Assembly: GCA_002104905.1 (NCBI GenBank)
Contig: MCFE01000275.1
Span: 41,678 to 105,677 of the forward strand
Source: Basidiobolus meristosporus CBS 931.73
Taxonomy: Eukaryota > Basidiobolomycota > Basidiobolomycetes > Basidiobolales > Basidiobolaceae
Length of the DNA stretch: 64,000 bases
Direction of reading: 5' to 3'
In this document: piece by piece, positions 55,533 through 64,000 of the stretch
How the letters are laid out: each line of letters starts with the position of its first letter
How positions within the stretch are numbered: the stretch's first letter is position 1
Position numbers and translations under genes: made by a program
The notes under the pieces: model-generated
What the model was told of the DNA's origin: nothing
The model's database searches: none
The model's input: the letters and a program-made list of their open reading frames with translations, nothing else

Positions 55533-57096
55533 CTCTCACCTGTAGACTACAGTGTAACGGAGGCAGGTTCTATACCTGGGGCTTGAATAGGGCGCCTTCC
55601 AATATCTCTCCCAATGATCCTGCCTTTTGAACCTGTTAGAAAGCAATAACTCAAAAACCACTTTAAAATTCCTAGTCAGAAGGAACATTGGTTTCTCTTC
55701 ATTGTAGCTTGAGAAAGTGCTGGCAACTTTTCGAATTTGGCATAAAGCGTGTCATGTCATCTGGAGTGCAACTGATATCCACGGCGTGTAACCCGAGCTG
55801 TGCGTGACATTCAGTCCAAAATTATACATGTGGAGGCAATTCTAGATGTGGACTAATATGGGGAGAATATACGTGAACATTACAAATTTACAACGAAATC
55901 AAAACCAAGTGTAATATAAAGGTTGGAGAACTTGCTGCTTAGCCGTGGCTAAGCTGGATAGACACTAATCAACATTAGGTAAAATTTGGATTTCTGTAAA
56001 TGGGAATAATCGGCGTTTGCGATATGTATTCCGGTATTGTGCTATGGTAACGATATGAAGTTTTCTCATTCTTTGTGTGTGTGCAATTTTCCCATTCTAG
56101 CTAAGCACAGCCCGTTGGAATAGTCTAGGCACCATCTGTTTCATTAAGTACTTACTTGAATTGAATCCAGTCTTTATCTGATATGTATAATCCCGAGGAT
56201 ACTAGTTGCATCCCGAAATACATGAGCTATATTTATGGCGCGGATGCAATCATCATTCAAAATAGAGCTAATAACAAACTAAATAATGTTAGAGATAGGA
56301 AAGTAGTGGCAAATATTTACTTTGGATCAGTGCAAGGCTAGCCACAATGCAATGAAGAAGGCTGAGAGCTTATACTAAATAGTACAGATAATGAATCTAA
56401 GTTAAAAACCCAACATATAGTAGTCTACTAGCAAATATAACTATGCATAGTACCACTTTATATGTTAGTAAAGCAATGAGTTTTCCGCATTAGCATGCAT
56501 GAAATGTCATAAATTTTGGATAAGCTAAGCCAAAGTAAAATGGATTTGGTGAAATCAATACTGAAAGGGCCTCACATGTTAAGCTGAGCATCAAGTCCTC
56601 TATAAATTATGGATTATTTGTTGTAAATCAGAGTATAGGAGCATAGATTTAACTCTTGTGGGTATTTAGTAGATGTTGGATGTGCTTGGGGAACAGGTAC
56701 ACAATGCGGTTCTTACCATTTACCTTGTTGATTATAAAAGCGGTTTTATACATTTACAGAGTCTTGTATAAGGAGAGCCCATAAAGTTATTTGACAAGTG
56801 ACTATAAATGGGTATGTACAAGAGCATATACCAAATGGACTGTATTAATTTCCTTTGTTGCTATATTTGTATGCTTAATAAGTGTAACTTGTCACATTAC
56901 ACATACACAATTGCTCCCAGGCTTGGCATATAGCTTTCTGGATCCTTCTTGCTCTGCATTAGCATTTGAACATCAGCATTTTGAGAACTGGGTGACTTGA
57001 TTGTCATATTCACTTTTCCAAACCAGTTGGCACTACAATGCTTTGGTTACAAGGAACATTTGCTTGTTCAATAACTAACTATGTAGTGACACCTTT
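55533..57096. other. Gene-free AT-rich stretch
   Basis: Very AT-rich with no gene. A 69-aa plus-strand ORF at 56791-57000 has a hydrophobic middle but no family. It is probably decayed intergenic or transposon-derived DNA before the LINE cluster. Confidence 0.4.
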
Positions 57097-58589
57097 AGGG
57101 TTAGGGGGGAGACAGTCACCAACAGGTGAAATCTTTATTTCAGTTGAAACAAAGAAGCCAGCGCTACTGTTGTAGCTTTGATACAAGAGTGTGTAGCTGA
57201 GGGGAACTTGTAGGTAAGTTAATAAGAAGTGATGATAGTTCTTCAGTGCTCAAGACACTGTTCAGTGGGAAGGGGGGTAGCAAGAGAGGTAAGAATGACT
57301 TGTGAACAACATTAATGAGGGGAATGTGATAAGGATTGATATTCATCATAAAGGGAGTGTGCTGCTGCTGATATTGCTGCCAAAGGTCTGTCAAGTACTT
57401 CAGGTAGGCCAGCTTGGGTTTTTCTGACTGCAGAATATAGTGAGCAAACTTCTTGACCTCAGGATCTCCAAGTATAGTTCTCCAGCAGGAGCCAGGTGTT
57501 GTGTGGTGTGTTCTCTTCCAGGCCTTAATCAGTGGGTTGTTGCAGTTGTGAAGTCTGAGGTATAATCTGGTTCTAAGGTAGAGAAGTCTGATCTTATAGG
57601 GCATAAACCCAAAAGCACCAAGAATAGCATGTCTGTAGGGGCATTCAGGCAAATGAGGCACCAAGGAGGTAATGCTCCATGCTGCAAACTTGTCAAGCTT
57701 AGTGCAGTCTCTAGAAGTAAGAGAGAGAAGTGGTAAGCCAAATTCCAGGACAGGGAAGACAAACTGCTTGAGTAGAAGGAGGCAGCTGGGAGCTGAAGTT
57801 GTAGGAGGAGTAACAGCCAGTAGCTTGTGGAGTGCCTGTCTTGCCAGGATAATTCTCTTCTTCAGGTGTGCTCCAGAGTCTAGTCCAGTAGGAAGGAAAG
57901 GAAAGCCAAGCTATGTAGCAGAAGCCTGAGCAGGTAAAGTGGAGTTCTCCAAGTTGATGGGAGAGCCCAAAGGTACTGTCTTTGCAATGGAAAGCTGGAG
58001 ATTATTCTTCTGCAGATACTGGTGGATGGTCTGGGAGTCTTGTTGCACATTGGAGGAGGATATTCTGATGTCATCAGCAAAGAGAGTAACCAGGCAGTCA
58101 GCTGAAAGTCTTGGGAAATCATTCAGGAAGATGGCAAACAGTATAGGACCAAGCACAGAGCCTTGAACCACTCCATTAGGAGCTGAGAATGCAGCTGATT
58201 GCTCACTTGGGTGGAGAATTCTTGCTTGTGGATCCAGAAACAGAGACCTGACAAGGAGGGTGAGAGAGGTACTGGAGAAGTATTGCAACTTGGACCAAAG
58301 CAGATTTCTGTCAACTGAATCAAAGGCCTTAGTAATATCAAACAGAATAGAGGGATACTTGCACTGGAGAGAGTGATCTTGGCTAAGTATGACTGCATAT
58401 TCCAAGGAGAGGCCAGGAACAAAGCCAAACTGTACAGGATGAAACTTGAGGGAGTCAGAGTAGAGCTCCTGAGCAAGCAGAAGCTCAAACACCGTTCTGC
58501 AGGTGGGCAGCAGAGATATTGGCCTGTAGGAGCTAGGATCCAGGTGCTTTCCTTTACCCTTGTACAGTGGCAGAACATTTGCAAAGGAC
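57097..58589 (-). mobile_element. 5'-truncated LINE, copy A
   Basis: About 1.5 kb on the minus strand, closely matching 60257-61749 of copy B. It covers the last part of ORF2 (from the middle of the reverse transcriptase onward), the short 3' UTR with the CACC-TGTT-GGTG hairpin, and a CCCTAACCC-like end. The match stops abruptly at 58589 (5' truncation). Compared with B it has one nonsense change (Tyr codon to TAG at 57911), so it is dead. Confidence 0.93.
57164..58589 (-). pseudogene. LINE ORF2 fragment (RT palm to C-terminus), copy A
   Basis: Encodes the RT segments FDITKAFDSVDRN, NGVVQGSVLGP and the active-site FADD, then the C-terminal domain with a Cys/His-poor tail. It is interrupted at 57911-57913 by TAG where copy B has TAT. 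Apart from that the frame is open to its stop at 57164. No start codon: the 5' part is missing. Confidence 0.9.
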
Positions 58590-58839
58590 TGTTGTATCCA
58601 AGAGAAAGGGTAATAAAACTCTTGAACGGTTTAACTGAACCAAAGGGACAATTAAGTGCAGAATCTTAGAATTGTCAGAGAGTGGCGGAAATATTAGCAG
58701 AAAGATTCTGATCTAATATTGGTCTTGGATATAGCTGGGTTGGCTATGAAGACAATGATATTTGTTTGCTAGGCAGGCTAGGCTTGGTGTTCTTTGGAGT
58801 GCTAGATATACTAGGCTTGGATAGAAACTAGAACGGAAT
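58590..58839. other. Short unassigned spacer
   Basis: 250 bp between truncated LINE A and the candidate chromovirus LTR. No feature seen. Confidence 0.4.
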
Positions 58840-59286
58840 TGTTGGATTCTTATTTTTGCTGAGACAGAATCTTAATTTTGTTGAGACACACACTAAACCA
58901 AAAGGTTCAGTAAACTTTATTTATACTTTTCTGATCAAGTTGACTTAGTAAGCGCCAAGGGACTGGATTGATTGAAATCAATTTGGGTGTTCATAGGTGC
59001 ATAAGATAAATGAAAATTACATCATCAATCAACTGATGTCTTGGCAACTGCACCGTGGTTGGATAGATCTCAGATGACTAATCACGTGGGAAGGCTTGGC
59101 AGATAGGTTGATAACGTAATGACCATTTGAAAATAGATCAGGTGTGATAGCTAAAAATAGATTCTGAGGTGGGATAAAATAAACTGTAACTGGGATTTGT
59201 TATGTTTGGGTTAGGGAAAATCAGTTAGGGTACTAGATTTTCAAACGGAGTAAAATTGGCTAAGTTTTAAATGTTGATGCACAACA
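58840..59286 (-). repeat. Candidate 3' LTR of a chromovirus
   Basis: About 447 bp bounded by TGTTG and CAACA, directly after the integrase stop codon and preceded on the minus strand by a purine-rich AGAAAGAAGTGA. The second LTR is not in the window, so the borders are inferred from termini only. Confidence 0.45.
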
Positions 59287-60112
59287 TCACTTCTTTCTGG
59301 AAGAGGAGTTTTTTGATACCTTCTGGGTTCCTCTGCGGCTCCAATACTGATCAATAATGGCAACATCATCAAAGTTGGTGTAAGGTTCCCAGGTGTTGTG
59401 TTTGGCATCATAGCCTTTCCACTTGACTAAATAAAGGCAATTTGGTTCTTCTCCATCATGGTCCACAATAGCTTCAACTTCATAGGATTCCGAAGTTACT
59501 GGGTCTTGAGAAATAAGTTTGAGTGAAGAAGGTGGAAAGTTTTTGGGTAGCAGTGCTCCAGTGTTATCCTGAAGTACATAGGATCCTCCAGTAGTGCGTC
59601 TGACAACCTTGAATGGTCCTTCATACTTGGGGTCAAGCTTAGACTGCCGGATTGGATCTAGTGTCATGACATATGACCCATCTGGGAAGCTGCTGTTCCT
59701 GTGTCTTGAGGCGTACGTTGAAGTCATCTTTTGCTGAGAGGCCTTACTTCTGGCACTGATAGCACGGTAGACAATGTTGGTAAGGTACTCAAGCCGGTTC
59801 TTTAGCTTATCTGTATTCAAACTTGCTAACTCTGTATTCTGGTAGTCTCCAAAGTGGTTGTATCTTCTTCCAAACATCATGGAAAATGGTGTTGATCCAT
59901 GTAGAGTGGCAATTTTGGTGTTGATAGCATATTGTACAGTCAGAATGTACTTGTCCCAATTCTTCTTGATACCTTTGATAGATTTCCTGATGATGTTCAC
60001 TGAGGTCTGAACATGTCTTTCAGCCAGTCCATTAGCTTTGGGATGATATGGAGTGATCAGACGGTGATCAATGGCACTATTCTGGCAAAGGGCTTTGATC
60101 ACGTGATTCACA
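59287..60112 (-). pseudogene. Chromovirus (Ty3/gypsy) integrase C-terminus with chromodomain, truncated
   Basis: About 274 codons open on the minus strand. The third catalytic Glu of integrase lies in LAERHVQT. The segment continues with a GPF/Y-like module (YEGPFKVV) and a chromodomain whose core reads YLVKWKGYDAKHNTWEP. The upstream two-thirds of pol, including the first two catalytic Asp, are missing. The sequence is cut at 60112 where LINE 3'-end sequence begins. Chromodomains direct such elements to heterochromatin. It differs from the Ty3-like element at 46-51 kb, which has no chromodomain. Confidence 0.9.
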
Positions 60113-60256
60113 CTTAGGGTTAGGGGAGGAAAGTCACCAAGTGGTGAAATCTTTATTTACTTATGACAAGTATCTAAAGAAGCCAAGTTAATCTGAAGTA
60201 ATTCCTAGAAAGCTAGGTCTGAGAGATATCTTCCTGGTAAGCCAGGTCTGAGGGTT
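60113..60256 (-). mobile_element. LINE 3' terminal fragment, copy C (variant subfamily)
   Basis: A 144-bp piece ending, on the minus strand, in CCTAACCCTAA. It carries a hairpin CACC-ACTT-GGTG in the place of CACC-TGTT-GGTG in copies A and B, and a shared AAATAAAGATTTCAC stretch beside it. It is flanked by the chromovirus on one side and the 3' end of copy B on the other. Confidence 0.7.
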
Positions 60257-60323
60257 GGGTTAGGGGGGGAGACAGTCACCAACAGGTGAAATCTTTATTT
60301 CAGTTGAAACAAAGAAGCCAGCG

Positions 60324-63092
60324 CTACTGTTGTAGCTTTGATACAAGAGTGTGTAGCTGAGGGGAATTTGTAGGTAAGTTAATAAGAAGTGATGATAGTT
60401 CTTCAGTGCTCAAGACACTGTTCAGTGGGAAGGGGGGTAGCAAGAGAGGTAAGAATGACCTGTGAACAACATTAATGAGGGGAATGTGATAAGGATTGAT
60501 ATTCATCATAAAGGGAGTGTGCTGCTGCAGATATTGCTGCCAAAGGTCTGTCAAGTACTTCAGGTAGGCCAGCTTGGGTTTTTCTGACTGCAGAATATAG
60601 TGAGCAAGCTTCTTGACTTCAGGATCTCCAAGTATAGTTCTCCAGCAGGAGTCAGGTGTTGTGTGGTGTGTTCTCTTCCAGGCCTTAATCAGTGGGTTGT
60701 TGCAGTTGTGAAGTCTGAGGTATAATCTGGTTCTAAGGTAGAGAAGTCTGATCTTATAGGGCATAAACCCAAAAGCACCAAGAATAGCATGTCTGTAGGG
60801 GCATTCAGGCAAATGAGGCACCAAGGAGGTAATGCACCATACTGCAAACTTGTCAAGCTTAGTGCAGTCTCTAGAAGTAAGAGAGAGAAGTGGTAAGCCA
60901 AATTCCAGGACAGGGAAGACAAACTGCTTGAGTAGAAGGAGGCAGCTGGGAGCTGAAGTTGTAGGAGGAGTAACAGCCAGTAGCTTGTGGAGTGCCTGTC
61001 TTGCCAGGATAATTCTCTTCTTCAGGTGTGCTCCAGAGTCTAGTCCAGTTGGAAGGAAAGGAAAGCCAAGATATGTAGCAGAAACCTGAGCAGGTAGAGT
61101 GGAGTTCTCCAAGTCAATGGGAGAGCCCAAAGGTACTGTCTTTGCAATGGAAAGCTGGAGATTATTCTTCTGCAGATACTGGTGGATGGTCTGGGAGTCT
61201 TGTTGCAGATTGGAGGAGGATATTCTGATGTCATCAGCAAAGAGAGTAACCAGGCAGTCAGCTGAGAGTCTTGGGAAATCATTCAGGAAGATGGCAAACA
61301 GTATAGGACCAAGCACAGAGCCTTGAACCACTCCATTAGGAACTGAGAAAACAGCTGATTGCTCACTTGGGTGCAGAATTCTTGCTTGTGGATCCAGAAA
61401 CAGAGACCTGACAAGGAGGGTGAGAGAGGTACTGGAGAAGCATTGCAACTTGGACCAAAGCAGATTTCTGTCAACTGAATCAAAGGCCTTAGTAATATCA
61501 AACAGAACAGAGGGATACTTGCACTGGAGAGAGTGATCTTGGCTAAGTATGACTGCATATTCCAAGGAGAGGCCAGGAACAAAGCCAAACTGTGCAGGAT
61601 GAAACTTGAGGGAGTCAGAGTAGAGCTCCTGAGCAAGCAGAAGCTCAAACACCTTTCTGCAGGTGGGCAGCAGAGATATTGGCCTGTAGGAGCTAGGATC
61701 CAGGTGCTTTCCTTTACCCTTGTACAGTGGCAGAACATTTGCAAAGGACCATTCCTCAGGAGTAGAAAGCTGGGCTGAGCATTGCTGAAACAGTGGAAGC
61801 AGAAGTGCAGACATGGCCTTGGTACTAGTCTTCAGAAGCTCATAGGAGATTGTGTCCACACCTGGAGCAGTAGAGTTGGGAAGCCTCTTGAGCACATTAT
61901 GGATTCTCCTTTGATCAAGTGCAAGTGGGATAGGCAGAGTCTTGAAGTCAGGATGAAAGCCAGGAGTTGAGTACTGCTTTGTAGAGAAGAAGATGTTAGC
62001 CAGCTGTTCTGTTGAAGGTAACTTCCTGGAAGAGGGCCTCATTGCCCTGTAGAGCCTTGATACTGTTCTTGTTATAGAGTTGGAAGATTGCAGAGGCAAG
62101 GAACTCATAATATGATCCCAGAGCTGAGTATGCAGAGTGTGGTGAATTGCCTTGGAGTGGTGTATTGCTGTCAGGAGGAGTTTCTCTGTTTTTGGGTTAG
62201 GGAAGCTCAGGTAGCTTTGTTGCAGGGCTGAAACAATGGATTCCCATTTTCTTGAGGTAACAGCAGTAGTCTTGCATGGCAGTGAGAGGGAGGCAGACAC
62301 CAGAATAAGATGCTTCACAAAGAGCCAGGCAAAGTTGAGATCATCTGGCAGAGAAAGTAGCAAACTGGCAAGCTTCAAGTAGTTCCCAAAGTCTTTCTTC
62401 TGATTCTTGGTAGCTTTGTGGGTGAGCACAGTAAGTTTTGGCAGCTTCTTCTTCACAACTGGTTGCATAGAAAGGGACCAGGCTGGGTGGTCAGAGGCTC
62501 TCAAGGATCCTAGCTCAGCTCCAGAGAATTGCTTAACTTCATTCACAAAGTAGAGGGCAGCAGCAGAAGGGCAGATCCAGTCAACACATCTTTTCTCAGA
62601 TTGAGCACCTAGTGCTAGCAGGTGGCTTTCTCTCAGGAAGTTCAGTAGGAATGTAGACCTTGGCTTCATTCTTGCAGTCAGAGTAGTCTTGTTCTCAGGA
62701 TGGGGAATGTTGAGATCTCCAAGCAAGATAACAGGTGTTGATATAGACTGTTGGTATTGCTGAACCTTCTGGCATATAACTTGCACTTCCTGAAGGGCTA
62801 GACTTGGAGGCAGATAGCAGAGCACCAGACTGATAGTTGGCAACTGGAGAGCAGCACAGTAAGGGGAGTAAAGAGGAACACAGAGCTGAGGAGTATTGAT
62901 GGTAGAAGAGATGAAGCAGATAGAGGAGGTATTCTTTGTTCTAGGAGTAGAGAAGCAATATAGATTAGTCAAAAGTATAGAGGGTAGCTGGACATCAATC
63001 AAACACAGGAGGGAAAATCTTGAAAGAAGTCTCTCTAGAGTTGGTCTTGATGGCTGTATGCTGTTGCAGTTAAGCAACAGAACTTCAGGTAG
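60324..63092 (-). CDS. LINE ORF2: AP endonuclease-reverse transcriptase
   Basis: Open for about 922 codons after the ORF1 stop. The APE-type endonuclease starts at once (EVLLLNCNSIQPSRPT) and shows GDLN, VDWI and SDHPAW catalytic motifs. The RT has the SYRPISLLP, FDITKAFDS, GVVQGSVLGP and FADD motifs. There is no ATG before the endonuclease. The first in-frame Met lies well inside that domain (MKPRSTF), so translation must arrive from ORF1 or start at a non-ATG codon. It nicks target DNA and primes reverse transcription there (TPRT). Confidence 0.92.
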   Translation of the reverse strand, partial: LPEVLLLNCNSIQPSRPTLERLLSRFSLLCLIDVQLPSILLTNLYCFSTPRTKNTSSICFISSTINTPQLCVPLYSPYCAALQLPTISLVLCYLPPSLALQEVQVICQKVQQYQQSISTPVILLGDLNIPHPENKTTLTARMKPRSTFLLNFLRESHLLALGAQSEKRCVDWICPSAAALYFVNEVKQFSGAELGSLRASDHPAWSLSMQPVVKKKLPKLTVLTHKATKNQKKDFGNYLKLASLLLSLPDDLNFAWLFVKHLILVSASLSLPCKTTAVTSRKWESIVSALQQSYLSFPNPKTEKLLLTAIHHSKAIHHTLHTQLWDHIMSSLPLQSSNSITRTVSRLYRAMRPSSRKLPSTEQLANIFFSTKQYSTPGFHPDFKTLPIPLALDQRRIHNVLKRLPNSTAPGVDTISYELLKTSTKAMSALLLPLFQQCSAQLSTPEEWSFANVLPLYKGKGKHLDPSSYRPISLLPTCRKVFELLLAQELYSDSLKFHPAQFGFVPGLSLEYAVILSQDHSLQCKYPSVLFDITKAFDSVDRNLLWSKLQCFSSTSLTLLVRSLFLDPQARILHPSEQSAVFSVPNGVVQGSVLGPILFAIFLNDFPRLSADCLVTLFADDIRISSSNLQQDSQTIHQYLQKNNLQLSIAKTVPLGSPIDLENSTLPAQVSATYLGFPFLPTGLDSGAHLKKRIILARQALHKLLAVTPPTTSAPSCLLLLKQFVFPVLEFGLPLLSLTSRDCTKLDKFAVWCITSLVPHLPECPYRHAILGAFGFMPYKIRLLYLRTRLYLRLHNCNNPLIKAWKRTHHTTPDSCWRTILGDPEVKKLAHYILQSEKPKLAYLKYLTDLWQQYLQQHTPFMMNINPYHIPLINVVHRSFLPLLLPPFPLNSVLSTEELSSLLINLPTNSPQLHTLVSKLQQ

Positions 63093-64000
63093 TCAGGCAG
63101 AGGTTGTAGCTTCTTCAGAGGCAGCATTAACAATGTGACCTGCAGAGTCCCAGAGCTCTTCAAATGGTGCATCACTTAAGTCAGCAAGGAGGGAAATGGC
63201 ATGGTTCTTGAGGAAGTATGCCACATCATAGGAGGGGGCTTGTCTCTTGATGGCAGCAAAGAAAGACAGAATGGCAACATGGGCTGGAGGCTTGTTGAAC
63301 AGTAGAGAGTCAGAGGATTCAGATTCTTCAGGCACTATCTTGAAGTCAGTTTTCAGCCAGTTAAGGTTCTTCTCCACAAAGGCAACAAATGGGTCAGCAA
63401 TGTTTTGGTCTAGGATAACCTCCAGAATCTTCCCTTTTCTCCAGGCCAGGTTGACAATTCTTGAGAGCTGAATATTGCATGCCTTGAGTGCTTTCCTGAT
63501 GTTGGAAATGGGGGTCCAGGGAACTTGCTTCAAGTACACCACAGTCCAGGTAGAAGCTGGTGGTAGGTTTGCTGGGGGCTTGTAAGTCCTTCTGTGTTGC
63601 AATGGAGCTGCAGTATTCAGATTGGAGTCCACATTCTCAGTAGAAGGTTTTCCTGATGTGTCTTGCTGAATAGTACTGGAGCTGGATGTGCTGATAATTC
63701 TTGCTAGAACCTTGCCTGCATAAGTCTGAGGTATAGCTGAGGTGACTGTAGAGATGGTGGCAGCTGGTGCAGGTGGAGAGGCAGAGACTGAAGCAGGAAC
63801 TGAGGTCACCTGGGAGAAGGCAGTAGAAGCAGGTTTTCTGGGAGGAACAGAGTTCACTATCCAGTTGTTCTGTAAAACACTGGAGTAGCTTTTCTGTGGA
63901 ACAGGATCTTGCTCTTGAACAGGAACAGAAGCAGGAGGCTGGGGCTGAGCAGTAGTGGTAAGGCAGTGGCACTCCAAGGAAGCTTTTTGCAAGGCATCTC
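63093..64000 (-). CDS. LINE ORF1 (nucleic-acid-binding protein), partial
   Basis: At least 300 codons, open to the window edge, ending in TGA at 63093-63095. The visible N-terminal 140 residues are Pro/Ser/Thr/Val-rich and disordered. The C-terminal part (about 145-280) is compact, beginning TWTVVYLKQVPWTPISNIRKAL and resembling an RRM-like ORF1 core. No CCHC knuckle is visible in the part present. ORF1 proteins coat the element RNA. The ORF is in the same frame as ORF2. Confidence 0.8.
   Translation of the reverse strand, partial: DALQKASLECHCLTTTAQPQPPASVPVQEQDPVPQKSYSSVLQNNWIVNSVPPRKPASTAFSQVTSVPASVSASPPAPAATISTVTSAIPQTYAGKVLARIISTSSSSTIQQDTSGKPSTENVDSNLNTAAPLQHRRTYKPPANLPPASTWTVVYLKQVPWTPISNIRKALKACNIQLSRIVNLAWRKGKILEVILDQNIADPFVAFVEKNLNWLKTDFKIVPEESESSDSLLFNKPPAHVAILSFFAAIKRQAPSYDVAYFLKNHAISLLADLSDAPFEELWDSAGHIVNAASEEATTSA

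Larger units (their letters stand above)
60257..64000 (-). mobile_element. LINE (non-LTR retrotransposon), copy B, runs off the window
   Basis: At least 3.74 kb on the minus strand: ORF1 (partial), one TGA, ORF2 with APE-type endonuclease and reverse transcriptase, a short 3' UTR with a hairpin, and a CCCCCCTAACCC end. All visible frames except the ORF1/ORF2 stop are open, so this copy could be recently active. The 5' end lies beyond the window. Confidence 0.93.

Noticed and set aside
1-64000. CRISPR arrays, operons, bacterial promoters or prophage
   Set aside because: No regularly spaced direct repeats were seen. Introns, TATA boxes, Pol III tRNA genes and retrotransposons show this is eukaryotic nuclear DNA.

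Overview
This is eukaryotic, almost certainly fungal, nuclear DNA. Genes are split by short GT-AG introns (about 45-75 bp). There are two intron-less Pol III tRNA genes. The host genes include a THO2 subunit, a penta-EF-hand protein, an Rch1/SLC10A7-like carrier and an MTA phosphorylase. Together with abundant LTR and non-LTR retrotransposons and secreted M14 carboxypeptidases, this suggests an early-diverging filamentous fungus. The lineage is my inference; no rRNA is present to confirm it.

Layout. 1-9.3 kb: decayed DNA with copia-type LTR relics around one short-chain dehydrogenase and one small TATA-preceded ORF. 11.7-15.5 kb: two convergent secreted metallocarboxypeptidase genes sharing a 1,111-bp almost identical inverted tract (recent gene conversion). 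16-18.9 kb: a penta-EF-hand gene (+) and a four-exon SLC10A7/Rch1-like gene (-). 20.4-26.8 kb: a 20-exon THO2 gene. 28.1-31.6 kb: a plant-like P-type PPR gene convergent with methylthioadenosine phosphorylase. 31.6-37.9 kb: no confident gene except a decayed third carboxypeptidase copy. 37.9-43.2 kb: a metabolic cluster of a flavodoxin-fold quinone reductase, an HSL-type alpha/beta hydrolase and a cytochrome P450. 44.5-45.6 kb: an APH-type kinase pseudogene with five in-frame stops.

The right third is mobile DNA. It holds a Ty3-like element with identical LTRs ending 11 bp from a tRNA-Arg gene (46.4-51.0 kb), a piggyBac-like transposase relic (51.6-52.5 kb), tRNA-Pro, a D-amino-acid oxidase gene, and then LINE and chromovirus copies stacked to the window edge. 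The LINE ORF1 and ORF2 lie in one frame separated by a single TGA followed by CTA. The LINE 3' ends carry a conserved CACC/GGTG hairpin and finish in telomere-like CCCTAA sequence.

Functional links. Most host genes are unrelated housekeeping genes: mRNA export (THO2), organelle RNA processing (PPR), methionine salvage (MTAP), Ca2+ sensing and homeostasis (PEF protein, Rch1-like carrier) and D-amino-acid catabolism (DAO). The carboxypeptidases are secreted degradative enzymes. The reductase, hydrolase and P450 sit side by side, but each appears to have its own promoter.
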